Shown: positions 6,313 through 14,836, counted from the first letter of the stretch. The stretch: DNA of 15,247 nt from CAZHMN01 sp964533705 (GCA_964533705.1 CAZHMN010000074.1:1-15247), one strand, 5' to 3'. The notes: generated by a model not told the origin, from the sequence alone. Made by a program: numbers and translations.

Positions 6313-7074
6313 ATGGTAAAAAACATCACGCTCATCGCTCTCGTTCTCACGCTCCTCTCCCCCGCCCTGGCGCAAGACTTAACGGGCCAAGACATCATCG
6401 AGAAGGTCAACGAGATCATCAATCCGGAGGCGATGCATGCGGTGATGACGATGGTCATCGAGACGTCGTCGGGACAGGAGAGGACTTTTGTCTACGAAAC
6501 GTTCAGCAAGAATCGCGGCGAGAAGAATCTCATTCGTTATCTCGAACCAGCGCGCACGCGCGGCCAGGCGACTCTGATGCTGAACAACGCCGACGACATC
6601 TGGGCTTACTTTCCCAGAACCAAGCGAGTGCGCAAGTTAGCGGAACACGCCAAGCGGCAGAAGATGGAAGGGTCGGATTTCTCCTATGAGGACATGGGAT
6701 CGGGCGATGCTTTTATCACTGATTATCAGGCCCGGAGATTGAAGGACGAAAAGGTTGATGGCAAGGAATGCTACCAGGTCGAGCTGACTCGCAAAGAGGG
6801 CAGCGAAGCCGGTTACTCCCGGATGGTTTTGTGGGTGGATAAGGAGACCTTTGTGACTCTGGTGATTGATTATTACGACCTCAAAGACCCGGACTTAAAA
6901 ATCAAGAGACTGGTGATGAGCGAGGTCGAAATCATCCAGGGGATTCCCACGGCGAAGAAGATGGTCATGACCAACGTTTTGGATAATTCGCAAACTCGCA
7001 TGGAGATCAATTCGGTTGATTATAACGTCGAATTGGACGATGATATGTTTACAGAAAGGGGGCTGCGAGAATGA
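6313..7074 (+). CDS. LolA-like outer-membrane lipoprotein-sorting family protein
   Basis: The 253-residue protein starts with a cleavable signal peptide (MVKNITLIALVLTLLSPALA, then QD) and continues as a LolA/LolB-fold protein of the type annotated as outer membrane lipoprotein-sorting protein. The hallmark block DIWAYFPRTKRVRKLAEHAKR (about 95-115) followed by MEGSDFSYEDM is typical of that family. These proteins carry hydrophobic molecules through the periplasm and are often encoded beside MMPL/RND exporters, as here. I place the start at ATG 6313 because CGAGG lies 6 nt upstream; an in-frame ATG at 6289 overlapping the tetR stop would add eight residues and remains possible. The 3' end overlaps the barrel gene by 4 nt (ATGA), suggesting coupled translation. 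Confidence 0.85.
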   Translation: MVKNITLIALVLTLLSPALAQDLTGQDIIEKVNEIINPEAMHAVMTMVIETSSGQERTFVYETFSKNRGEKNLIRYLEPARTRGQATLMLNNADDIWAYFPRTKRVRKLAEHAKRQKMEGSDFSYEDMGSGDAFITDYQARRLKDEKVDGKECYQVELTRKEGSEAGYSRMVLWVDKETFVTLVIDYYDLKDPDLKIKRLVMSEVEIIQGIPTAKKMVMTNVLDNSQTRMEINSVDYNVELDDDMFTERGLRE

Positions 7075-8234
7075 GAAGGTTCGTTTATGTCAGTCTGATC
7101 CTCGCCGCAGTGTCGAACAGTTACGGTTTTGAGCCCCGGCTGTTCGGTTACTTCGAGCCCCAGTTGATGGGTGGAGAATTAGACGGTGAATTCAAGACGT
7201 TATATTCCAATAAATTAAGAATAGATATTGAAGCTGTTCCCTCCGCCGGTATCAAGTTCGGCGCCGACGTCAATTACTTCAACTATAGCGGAGAAACCAC
7301 ATACAGCATTTTGGATTATCTCCCCTATGACTTGACGACTGAAGTCTACCCGGGGACTGAAGACAACTACAGATTCGCTTTCGCAGACAGCATCGCTCTG
7401 GATAACGTTTACCTGCGCATGTCGTTTAAAAGCGCGGATCTGACCGTAGGAAAACAGCAGATCTCCTACGGGACAGGTTATGCCTGGAATCCGACGGATC
7501 TATTCAACCTCAAGGACGTACTCGATCCCACGTACGAACAAACGGGTCACAATGCGGTTCGTCTCGACGTGCAGATTAAACCAGGCTTTAATGTCACCGG
7601 ACTCTATGCGCCGGGTGAGGAATGGGACAGGCCCACGGCGCTTTTACGGCTGAAGACCCGAATGCACCGCTTTGATCTTTCCTTCAGCGGGATGACCACA
7701 CAATGGCTTTCGACGTCATATCCTTCTTTAACGGCGATAGAGGAATGGCGACGGCTGGTCGGCTGTGATCTTGTGGGACAACTGTTAGGGCTCGGTGTGT
7801 GGGCTGAGGCGGCTTATAACGAAATGGAGAGCAGCGATAACTTTTGGGAAGGCGCGGCGGGCTTTGATTATACATTCCGCAGTGAGTTGTACGTGTTGGG
7901 AGAAGTGTATTACAACAGTGGAGTTCCAGAATCATCCGAGGATTATACGTTAGCCGACTGGATGAGATATTTTACGGGGGAAAACAAAACGCTGGGAAGA
8001 TCGCAAGCCTACCTTTTTCTCCAATATCCGGTCACCGATCTGGTTTCACTGGGCAGTTCGATCATCGGCTGCATCAACGATGAGAGCGTCGCTCTGGTTC
8101 CCCAGCTCTATTACAGCCTTTTCCAGGACGTGGAGCTGACCGCTTACGGCAATTTTTATGTGGGGGACGAAGGCACGATGTATTCAAAAGACCTGGGCAA
8201 CGGCGGGCTGATTCGCCTGCGGGTTTACTTCTGA
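7071..8234 (+). CDS. Predicted outer-membrane beta-barrel protein
   Basis: I do not recognise a named family. The 387-residue protein has a signal peptide (MRRFVYVSLILAAVSNSYG). Its body consists of alternating short amphipathic strands rich in Tyr, Trp and Phe, such as LDNVYLRMSFKSADLTVGKQ and LYVLGEVYYNSG. It ends in LIRLRVYF, with the terminal Phe that serves as a barrel-assembly signal in many outer-membrane proteins. Length and strand pattern suit a 14-18 strand porin-like or DUF1302-like barrel. It is translationally coupled to the LolA-like gene by an ATGA overlap and followed after 7 nt by the MMPL gene. It is therefore the best candidate for the outer-membrane component of this export system; that role is inference. 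Confidence 0.75.
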   Translation: MRRFVYVSLILAAVSNSYGFEPRLFGYFEPQLMGGELDGEFKTLYSNKLRIDIEAVPSAGIKFGADVNYFNYSGETTYSILDYLPYDLTTEVYPGTEDNYRFAFADSIALDNVYLRMSFKSADLTVGKQQISYGTGYAWNPTDLFNLKDVLDPTYEQTGHNAVRLDVQIKPGFNVTGLYAPGEEWDRPTALLRLKTRMHRFDLSFSGMTTQWLSTSYPSLTAIEEWRRLVGCDLVGQLLGLGVWAEAAYNEMESSDNFWEGAAGFDYTFRSELYVLGEVYYNSGVPESSEDYTLADWMRYFTGENKTLGRSQAYLFLQYPVTDLVSLGSSIIGCINDESVALVPQLYYSLFQDVELTAYGNFYVGDEGTMYSKDLGNGGLIRLRVYF

Positions 8235-8241
8235 GGGAAAA

Positions 8242-11022
8242 ATGCGGGAAAAATTACTTCGTTCATTAGCTCAACTGGCAACCCGATATCCCTGGTGGAT
8301 CATATCAATCGCCGGGGCCGTCACAGTGGTTTCAATTATTATCAGCGGAAACCTGGAATTATCCATGCGTTGGTCGGATTTAATGCCGGAGAATGACCCG
8401 CGCGCCGTGGAGTTCAACCGGGTGCTGGAGAAGTACAAATCGGCCTCCTCCATCATGATTCTCTTTCGAGGTGAGGAAGATGAGATCAAGGCTTTCGCCG
8501 AAGAGGCAGCAGGGCCGATTGCCAGTATCACTGGAAGATTCGGCGGCGAAGAAAGCGAAAATTTGATCAGGCGGGTAACGGTTAAGGAGGACGAAGAGTT
8601 CATCAGGAATCACGGTCTGATGCTGATGAAAACCCGGGATCTGGAGAATTCCAGGGATGTCTTTTCGGACGTCAGTCTGCTACCGCTGTTGACGCATATT
8701 AATGATAACCTCGAAAGAACTTATATCTACAGCGAAGATGAGGAGAGACTTTCCAACAGAGAAAAAAGCGATAACGCCGTCTATTATCTCGAGGGTTTGA
8801 AGTCGTGGCTGGAAACGATGGAGAAGTATGTTGACAATGACAATACTCCACCAATAGAGGCGATTTCAGCAGCGGACAAGCTTTTATTAGGCGATCTATA
8901 TTTGCTCTCCTACGATCACCGGACTCTGTTGATGCTGGCTTCGCCCACCTTCCCGGTGACGGATTCAGAAAGAAGTGTAGCGGTTTGTGATTCCCTCGAA
9001 GCTGTTCTCGGCGATATCGGCCAGCGGTATCCGGACGTTACCTATGGAATGACCGGCATGATCGTCATGCAGCGGGATGAATTGGCGGCGGTCAAAAGCG
9101 ACATGAATTACCTGACTCTGGTGGCTCTGGTTTTGATTTTAGCTCTGTTCATCTTCTCTTTTCGCATGTGGGTGGCTCCGCTCTTCGCCATTCTCGTGCT
9201 GCTCGTCGGGGTGATCTGGACGATGGCCTTCGCCACCATTACGGTGGGCACGCTTAATATTATGACTGCCATGTTCGCGGTCATCCTGATCGGTCTGGGC
9301 ATTGACTTTTCCGTACACCTCATCTCCGGATTTGCGGAAAACCGGGGGAAGGGCTTAAGCATTTTGGAAACCGCTGAGGCGACTCTTCTGAAGTCGGGTC
9401 CAGGGATCACTACCGGCGGCATGACGACCGGGATCGCTTTTCTAACACTGACGATATCCGACTCACGGGGAATGTTCGAGTTTGGTCTTATCGCCGGTGC
9501 CGGGGTGATTATATGCATGATCGCCGCTCTGACGCTTTTACCGCCGCTGCTGATCGTTCGTGAGAGGATACAAGAGAGAAGTCGTAAGACCCTTAGTGGA
9601 GGAAAGCACACTTCCTATAGACCTGTAGAATTTGGATTCCTCGGTGCTGCTGCGGAAAGATTGAGCCGCCGGAGATGGATGACTTTGGTTCTCGTCCTGT
9701 TGCTGACTTGCTTTCTAGTCTATCAGGCCTTCCAACTGGAATTCGATTATGACATGTTGAACATGGAGCCGAAAGGCATGGCTTCAGTGGTCTGGTACGA
9801 TTCATTGATGGCCGCTTTCGACATGAGCCCGGATTACGCTTTGGTGACCTCCTCATCGCTGGACAGCGTTCGAATGATCGCCAAGAGAGCGAAGGATTTC
9901 CCCAACATCGCACGGGTTGACGCCATCACTGAGTATTTGCCTTCAGCGGCAGAGCAGGCAGAGCGCGCGGAGATCATCCGTGACATCCGCGCGCAGCTTG
10001 CTGAATTTCCATCACCGAAGGAGATAACAACCGGGGACTTTGATAGAATCGTCGGGGAGCTGGAGCGGCTGTGGATGAACGTTGTGGAAATGTCGGATCT
10101 GGCCTTCCAGGCGGGTCAGGATCGCCTGGAGGAGAAAACGTACGAATTGGTAGCCAATCCTGATGTGGAGAACAGCGAGGATTACATACAGTCGCTGGTT
10201 ACTAAATTCCAGGAAAACCAGGAAGCGACGAGAGCAGCTTTCAACAGATTTCAACAGGACTACTTTGATCACCTGCACGGCACAGCGATTACGATGGCGA
10301 ATCCTGCCTCAGTATCGTTGCAGGATCTGCCGAAATCCATTACGGATCGCTACATAAGCGACGACGGGACGACATTCCTGACTTCCATCTATCCAGAACG
10401 GGATATCTGGAACATGGACAATCTGAAATCCTTCGACCGGCAATTACGAAGCATCAGCCCCAAGGCAACCGGGACGCCGCCTCTTTTTCTGGCCATGATC
10501 GAAATTCTGGGTAAAGATGGCAAAAATGCGACCCTGTTAGCATTTTGCACCATTCTGATTCTGCTATTTATTGATTTTCGAAATTTGAAGCTAACACTGC
10601 TGGCGACGGTCCCCTTATTGGCCGGGACATTCTGGATGGCGGGTATTAAACACCTTTTAGGCATGAAGCTAAACATCGTCAGCATCGAAGCCATCCCGCT
10701 GATTTTGGGCATCGGCATTGATTACGGGGTTCATTTGATCCATCGCTATCGAATCGAGGGGAAAGGGAAGGTCAGGGTAATCTTCTCCAGCACCGGCAAA
10801 GCGATTATGATCTCGGCATTGACGACCATGATCGGTTTCGGATCCTTGAGCTTCATGACGCACCGGGGCATGGCCAGCATGGGGCTTTTGCTGTTCATCG
10901 GGGTCGGCACCTGCTGGTTATCGGCCTTCGCATTTCTGGCACCGATCTTTGGGAGACGGAAAACAGAGAACAGAGAACAGAGGACAGAGGACAGAAAATT
11001 GGGGAATAGATACGGGAAATAG
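8242..11022 (+). CDS. MMPL/RND superfamily exporter
   Basis: This 926-residue inner-membrane protein is a tandem duplication typical of RND transporters in the MMPL/HpnN-like group. One transmembrane helix near 17-36 is followed by a periplasmic domain and a five-helix bundle (about 290-435). A second helix (about 477-500), a second periplasmic domain and a second bundle (about 755-900) follow. The TM4-like motifs GLGIDFSVHLI (Asp355) and GIGIDYGVHLIHRYR (Asp827) carry the acidic residues expected for proton coupling. A GAGGG-like Shine-Dalgarno (8232-8237) precedes the ATG. The last 20 residues are low-complexity, charged and encoded by a heptamer array, so the ancestral end was probably near 905. 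It likely moves lipids or hydrophobic compounds to the LolA-like and barrel partners; the substrate is unknown. Confidence 0.9.
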   Translation: MREKLLRSLAQLATRYPWWIISIAGAVTVVSIIISGNLELSMRWSDLMPENDPRAVEFNRVLEKYKSASSIMILFRGEEDEIKAFAEEAAGPIASITGRFGGEESENLIRRVTVKEDEEFIRNHGLMLMKTRDLENSRDVFSDVSLLPLLTHINDNLERTYIYSEDEERLSNREKSDNAVYYLEGLKSWLETMEKYVDNDNTPPIEAISAADKLLLGDLYLLSYDHRTLLMLASPTFPVTDSERSVAVCDSLEAVLGDIGQRYPDVTYGMTGMIVMQRDELAAVKSDMNYLTLVALVLILALFIFSFRMWVAPLFAILVLLVGVIWTMAFATITVGTLNIMTAMFAVILIGLGIDFSVHLISGFAENRGKGLSILETAEATLLKSGPGITTGGMTTGIAFLTLTISDSRGMFEFGLIAGAGVIICMIAALTLLPPLLIVRERIQERSRKTLSGGKHTSYRPVEFGFLGAAAERLSRRRWMTLVLVLLLTCFLVYQAFQLEFDYDMLNMEPKGMASVVWYDSLMAAFDMSPDYALVTSSSLDSVRMIAKRAKDFPNIARVDAITEYLPSAAEQAERAEIIRDIRAQLAEFPSPKEITTGDFDRIVGELERLWMNVVEMSDLAFQAGQDRLEEKTYELVANPDVENSEDYIQSLVTKFQENQEATRAAFNRFQQDYFDHLHGTAITMANPASVSLQDLPKSITDRYISDDGTTFLTSIYPERDIWNMDNLKSFDRQLRSISPKATGTPPLFLAMIEILGKDGKNATLLAFCTILILLFIDFRNLKLTLLATVPLLAGTFWMAGIKHLLGMKLNIVSIEAIPLILGIGIDYGVHLIHRYRIEGKGKVRVIFSSTGKAIMISALTTMIGFGSLSFMTHRGMASMGLLLFIGVGTCWLSAFAFLAPIFGRRKTENREQRTEDRKLGNRYGK
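10962..10996. repeat. Heptamer array inside the 3' end of the MMPL gene
   Basis: Five head-to-tail 7 bp units are present: AACAGAG three times, then GACAGAG and GACAGAA. They encode the charged tail from about residue 907 to 918 of the MMPL protein. The period matches the arrays at the left end, the sequence does not. Confidence 0.85.
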
Positions 11023-11080
11023 ATCCATATTCCCAACAAGAACGGTAAAATAAGGTTAAGAGTATTAGAGGGCGGATGAG

Positions 11081-11109
11081 TTGAAATCGGCTCGCTTTTT
11101 GTTTATATT
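11081..11109 (+). promoter_or_regulatory. Candidate promoter of the molybdenum-cofactor operon
   Basis: TTGAAA (11081-11086), 17 bp, then TATATT (11104-11109) give a start near 11116, only about 28 nt before the moaA GTG. That leader is too short for a Moco riboswitch. No terminator is visible between the MMPL gene and this promoter. Confidence 0.55.
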
Positions 11110-11143
11110 ATGACGATTTCATAGAATATTTCCATATCTTCTC

Positions 11144-12130
11144 GTGCTGAGTGATAGACAGGGGCGCATTCACACCTACCTGCGCGTTTCGGTAACAGAC
11201 CGCTGCAATCTGCGATGCCGGTATTGCATGCCTCCCGGAGGCATCGAGAGGGTGGATCGCGAGCGCATTCTCCATCCCGAAGAGATCGGCCAGATCGTGC
11301 AGTTGTTCGCTGAGCTGGGAGTCCGGAAAATCCGCTTAACCGGAGGCGAACCGCTGATTCGCGGAGGTCTGGGCGTTATTTTAGGCTATTTGACATCCGT
11401 TCAGCCTCACGTAAATCTGGCCTTGACAACCAACGGACTGCTCCTCGAGAAATGGCTGAATCGCCTCACCGCCGGAGGGGTGCGGTTCATCAATGTCAGC
11501 CTGGATACGCTGCGGGAGGAGCGGTATGCCGGAATTACCGGCTTCCAGGGCTGGAGGTCAGTTTGGAATGGTGTCGCCGCTGCCCTAAAACACCCGAAAA
11601 TCGAAAAAGTCAAATTGAACGTCGTCATTCAGCGCGGCGTCAACGATGATGAAGTGCGTGACTTTGCACGGCTGACCCTTCGATACCCCCTTGACGTGCG
11701 CTTCATCGAAATCATGCCGGTGCGGCGCATTGACTGGAACGAAAATGAGCTGGTCACGGGTGAGGAAATCTTATCAAAATTGCCTGAACTGGAGATAGAA
11801 TCACTTCGAATCGGGACGAGCGACGGTCCAGCGCGAATGTACCGCTATCCGGATGCACCCGGGCGGATTGGATTCATCTCATCATTGAGCTGTCCCGTTT
11901 GTTCGCAATGCAATCGTCTGCGGCTGACAGCGCAGGGGGTTCTGCTGCGGTGCCTCTTCGATTCTGAGGGTTTGGATTTGCGTTCGGCCGTGCGGACGGG
12001 ATTAGCATCAGATGAAATAAAGAATAAAATCACGGAGTTTCTACAGGGGAAAAGAGACGCGGGAATTCAATCGGGAACAAGCAACAGAGCTTCATATTAT
12101 TCACCCTGTTTGGCGGTTGTAGGAGGATAA
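11144..12130 (+). CDS. moaA: GTP 3',8-cyclase (molybdenum cofactor biosynthesis MoaA)
   Basis: MoaA is a radical SAM enzyme that starts molybdopterin synthesis by converting GTP to 3',8-cyclo-GTP. The 328-residue protein has the N-terminal cluster motif CNLRCRYC (Cys21, Cys25, Cys28), the SAM-binding GGEP (67-70), TTNG (95-98), and the C-terminal second cluster with Cys253, Cys256 and Cys270 around VCSQCNRLRL. It ends in the conserved Gly-Gly tail. An extra Cys250 lies just before the second cluster. The start is GTG at 11144, fitting the usual distance of about 20 residues to the first Cys; no Shine-Dalgarno is seen. It opens the operon moaA-mogA-moaC-MOSC-moeA. Its final GTA-GGA-GGA-TAA codons also supply the ribosome-binding site of mogA. 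Confidence 0.95.
   Translation: MLSDRQGRIHTYLRVSVTDRCNLRCRYCMPPGGIERVDRERILHPEEIGQIVQLFAELGVRKIRLTGGEPLIRGGLGVILGYLTSVQPHVNLALTTNGLLLEKWLNRLTAGGVRFINVSLDTLREERYAGITGFQGWRSVWNGVAAALKHPKIEKVKLNVVIQRGVNDDEVRDFARLTLRYPLDVRFIEIMPVRRIDWNENELVTGEEILSKLPELEIESLRIGTSDGPARMYRYPDAPGRIGFISSLSCPVCSQCNRLRLTAQGVLLRCLFDSEGLDLRSAVRTGLASDEIKNKITEFLQGKRDAGIQSGTSNRASYYSPCLAVVGG
12121..12126 (+). promoter_or_regulatory. Ribosome-binding site of mogA embedded in the last moaA codons
   Basis: AGGAGG is a perfect anti-Shine-Dalgarno match formed by the two C-terminal glycine codons of moaA, 10 nt before the mogA ATG at 12137. Confidence 0.8.
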
Positions 12131-12136
12131 TCCATT

Positions 12137-12640
12137 ATGGTGGAGCTATCTAAGGATAACTATCGAGCTGCGATACTGGTCTGCAGCGACCGGGCGCATT
12201 CTGGCCAGAGGCCGGATTCAAGCGGTTCTGTGATCGCACAAAGGCTGCAAGAGCTGGGCTGGGCGGTCAGCAATCCCGCGGTTTGTCCCGACGACCTGGC
12301 AGCCATCGCCGAATGGCTAAGGATGCAGGCGCAAAACGGGGAACATGATCTAATCCTGACTACGGGTGGGACAGGATTATCAACAAGGGACGTCACGCCG
12401 GAGGCGACACTTGGGGTTATCGAACGGCGGGTACCAGGGATCGAAGAAGCCATGAGGGTGCATTCGATGAAAGTTACGCCTCATGCCATGCTCTCCCGGT
12501 CGGTGGCAGGTGTATTGGGGCATTGCCTCATCGTCAATCTGCCGGGCAGCCCCAAGGGCGCACTGGAAAACCTGAACGCCATTTTACCTGCCCTCCCCCA
12601 CGCCATCCAACTGCTGCGAGGTAAGACTCCCGATCCCTAA
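12137..12640 (+). CDS. mogA: MogA/MoaB family molybdopterin adenylyltransferase
   Basis: This family adenylylates molybdopterin so that MoeA can insert molybdate. The 167-residue, single-domain protein has the ligand-binding loop TTGGTGLSTRDVTPEAT (75-91), with the acidic Asp85, and NLPGSPKG (134-141); both are hallmarks of the MoaB/Mog fold. An early ILVCSDRAHSGQRPDSSG segment (13-30) completes the site. It lies 6 nt after moaA and has the strongest Shine-Dalgarno in the operon. The presence of a separate moeA makes the adenylyltransferase role likely. MoaB-type paralogues of uncertain function share these motifs, so the exact name is slightly uncertain. Confidence 0.9.
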   Translation: MVELSKDNYRAAILVCSDRAHSGQRPDSSGSVIAQRLQELGWAVSNPAVCPDDLAAIAEWLRMQAQNGEHDLILTTGGTGLSTRDVTPEATLGVIERRVPGIEEAMRVHSMKVTPHAMLSRSVAGVLGHCLIVNLPGSPKGALENLNAILPALPHAIQLLRGKTPDP

Positions 12641-12663
12641 AGTATAGAAAATACAATAAGATT

Positions 12664-13155
12664 ATGTCTGATTTGTCTCACCTGGATGATAAAGGCCGGG
12701 CTCGAATGGTGGACGTCAGCGACAAGGCGGCCAACAAGCGCTGGGCCAAAGCGCAGGCGCGACTACGAGTCAGCGAAGAGCTGCTTGAAAAGCTGAAGGA
12801 TAATTCGTTGGAAAAGGGCGATGCTTTTGCGGTGGCGCGCATCGCCGGCATCCAGGCTGCCAAGCGGACATCCGATTTAATCCCTCTATGCCACCCGATT
12901 CCCTTAACCCACGTAGAAGTGGAAATAGAACTCAGACCGCCAAATGGGATTTTCATTGAGACGACCGTGCGCACTTGCGCGCCTACGGGGGTCGAAATGG
13001 AGGCGCTGACGGCGGCAGCGGTAGCGGCCTTGACTTTATACGACATGGGTAAGGCGGTGGATCGCGGCATGGTCATTGAGGCGGTGAAGCTGGTGGAAAA
13101 AGGAGGGGGGAAAAGCGGCCTCTGGAGACTTGACGATCAAAATAACAACGGATAA
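12664..13155 (+). CDS. moaC: Cyclic pyranopterin monophosphate synthase
   Basis: MoaC converts MoaA's cyclic GTP product to cyclic pyranopterin monophosphate, so the first two steps of the pathway are encoded in one operon. The 163-residue length is normal. Visible motifs are VDVSDKAANKRWAKA (17-31), EKGDAFAVARIAGIQAAKRT (50-69) with Lys51, PLCHPIPLTH (74-83) with His77, and GVEMEALTAAAVAALTLYD (109-127), followed by the MGKAVDRGM catalytic segment including Asp127 or the adjacent residue and Lys130. The C-terminal KGGGKSGLW is also typical. The gap after mogA is 23 nt, and only a weak AT-rich ribosome-binding region is present. Confidence 0.95.
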   Translation: MSDLSHLDDKGRARMVDVSDKAANKRWAKAQARLRVSEELLEKLKDNSLEKGDAFAVARIAGIQAAKRTSDLIPLCHPIPLTHVEVEIELRPPNGIFIETTVRTCAPTGVEMEALTAAAVAALTLYDMGKAVDRGMVIEAVKLVEKGGGKSGLWRLDDQNNNG

Positions 13156-13171
13156 GTTCAATTTTTGATCT

Positions 13172-13615
13172 ATGTCTGCAATCGTTTACCGTTTATCTAT
13201 CTCCGCCCAAAAAGGGCAGAGGAAAACGAACGTCCCCAGCGCACAACTTGATAAAAAACTGGGAATCATCGGCGATGCGCATGGTACGACGGAACGCCAG
13301 GTAAGCCTCCTGCCGCTGGAAAGTTTCAGCAAACTGGAACATCCTGACCTGGTTATTTCACCCGGAGACTTTGCTGAAAACATCACGACCGAAGGACTTG
13401 ATTTCGACCTTTTAAAGATGGGAACCGTCATTAGGCTGGGTGATGATGCCAGGCTGCAGGTCATTCAAATCGGCAAGGAATGCCACGAAGACTGCATTAT
13501 CCGCCAGAAAGTGGGGGATTGCATTATGCCCAGGGAAGGGGTTTTCGCCAGGGTTATCACTCCTGGGGAAATTCAGGTCGGCGATCCGATCGAGATCGAG
13601 AAGTCAGAAGGGTAA
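13172..13615 (+). CDS. Small stand-alone MOSC domain protein
   Basis: MOSC domains bind or transfer sulfur with molybdenum cofactor. This 147-residue protein is a single MOSC domain. It contains GDAHGTTERQVSLLP (34-48), the GDFAENITTEG motif (65-75), GKECHEDC (101-108) and GDCIMPREGVFARV (115-128), with conserved Cys104, Cys108 and Cys117. Stand-alone small MOSC genes beside mogA and moaC are common in anaerobes, and in some species the domain is fused to MogA, so a role in finishing or delivering the cofactor is likely but the precise reaction is not established. The gap after moaC is 16 nt; no strong Shine-Dalgarno is seen. Confidence 0.9.
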   Translation: MSAIVYRLSISAQKGQRKTNVPSAQLDKKLGIIGDAHGTTERQVSLLPLESFSKLEHPDLVISPGDFAENITTEGLDFDLLKMGTVIRLGDDARLQVIQIGKECHEDCIIRQKVGDCIMPREGVFARVITPGEIQVGDPIEIEKSEG

Positions 13616-13625
13616 TCGAACAAAG

Positions 13626-14825
13626 ATGATTTCATTAGAAGAAGCGCTGCAGAAAATTGACCGGGCCATCTCTCCGCTACCTCCCAGGAAAGTTGCGCCT
13701 CTCGAGGCCATAGGGTGCTGCATAGCAGAGGAGATCGCAGCCGGGGACGACATTCCCAATTTTGCGTCTTCGGCGATGGACGGCATCGCGGTATGCTTAA
13801 AAGAGCTCGAGAACGGTTCTTTTCCCATTGAATTGAACGTCCAGGGAACGATTGCGGCGGGAAAACCGGCTGAAGAACCCATTAAACCCGGCTATGCCTA
13901 CCGCATCATGACGGGTGCGCCTTTACCCGCAGGAGCGGACACCGTTATAAAGGTGGAAGAAGTGGAATTTGACGGTGGCCGAGTCAAAATTGCCAGGGCT
14001 TCGGCGATTGGACAGCACGTACGGCCAATCGGAAATGATATAAAGAAGGGGGAGCTGGTCTTTCCTGTTGGATACAGATTGAAACCCATTGATGCGGGAA
14101 TTTGCGCCGGCCTCGGCTTAACGGAAATATCGGTGTACCCGCGCCCACGAATCGCTCTGTTGGCCACCGGATCAGAAATTCAGTCTCCTGGATCCAGGCT
14201 TAAACCGGGGCAGATATACAACGCCAATGATACGTCACTGCGAGCTTCGATCATAGCCTTCGGTCTGCCCGATCCCGGGGCGTTCCCTTCGTTACGAGAC
14301 GATCCAGAGGAGCTCACTCCTACCCTATCGCAGCTCTGCACTAAACACGACGTTGTCATCACGTCGGGTGCGGTTTCCGCCGGTCAGTTCGATTACATTC
14401 CCGATGTGGTGAAACGTCTGAACGGCGAGCTGCTGTTTCATAAAGTCTTCGTCAAGCCGGGCAAGCCGACACTGATCGCCAAGATTGGGGAGTGCTGGTT
14501 GCTCTCTCTGCCTGGCAATCCAGTTTCGGTGGTGGTAACGTTTCATCTCTACGGAAAGCGACTTCTGGCCCGCTTGATGGGGCGTCAGTACCAACCTGTT
14601 AAGGAACGTGCCACGCTCGCCGCACCCTTCGGGGTGTCCGGGGATCGCTTTCAGGTTGTGGGGGCATACCTGAAGCGCACGGAACAAGGCTTATCGGCCA
14701 CTGCTGTGGAGAGATACAGTTCGGGACGGTTATCGTCCATTAAGGGTATTGACGGTTTTATCCTGGTTCCCGGAGGGACGAGGCAGATTGAGGCGGGGAC
14801 GGTCGTCGAGGTGGAGTGGCTGTGA
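13626..14825 (+). CDS. moeA: Molybdopterin molybdenumtransferase MoeA
   Basis: MoeA inserts molybdate into adenylylated molybdopterin. The 399-residue protein matches the normal family length. In order it shows NFASSAMDGIAV (45-56), MTGAPLPAGADTVIKVEEVE (95-114), the PRPRIALLATGSEI start of the central domain, TSGAVSAGQFDYIP, VFVKPGKPT and LSLPGNPVS, then the C-terminal barrel domain ending EVEWL. The ATG at 13626 is chosen: the frame stays open upstream to an ATG at 13440, but that extension overlaps the MOSC gene and encodes unconserved sequence. The gap to the MOSC stop is 10 nt. It is the last gene of the operon; moaD, moaE and moeB homologues are not in the window. Confidence 0.94.
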   Translation: MISLEEALQKIDRAISPLPPRKVAPLEAIGCCIAEEIAAGDDIPNFASSAMDGIAVCLKELENGSFPIELNVQGTIAAGKPAEEPIKPGYAYRIMTGAPLPAGADTVIKVEEVEFDGGRVKIARASAIGQHVRPIGNDIKKGELVFPVGYRLKPIDAGICAGLGLTEISVYPRPRIALLATGSEIQSPGSRLKPGQIYNANDTSLRASIIAFGLPDPGAFPSLRDDPEELTPTLSQLCTKHDVVITSGAVSAGQFDYIPDVVKRLNGELLFHKVFVKPGKPTLIAKIGECWLLSLPGNPVSVVVTFHLYGKRLLARLMGRQYQPVKERATLAAPFGVSGDRFQVVGAYLKRTEQGLSATAVERYSSGRLSSIKGIDGFILVPGGTRQIEAGTVVEVEWL

Positions 14826-14836
14826 ATTGATATGGG

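Noticed and set aside
9108..9611. 167-codon minus-strand open frame inside the MMPL gene
   Set aside because: It lies opposite a membrane bundle with an unmistakable RND motif, is Ile/Pro/Arg-rich low-quality sequence, and has no supporting start signal.
11110..11143. Moco riboswitch in the moaA leader
   Set aside because: The predicted leader is only about 28 nt and shows no compact pairing; a Moco riboswitch needs well over 100 nt.
13440..13625. N-terminal extension of MoeA from an upstream ATG
   Set aside because: It overlaps the MOSC gene in another frame and encodes Arg/Ser-rich unconserved sequence; the ATG at 13626 gives a normal MoeA start.
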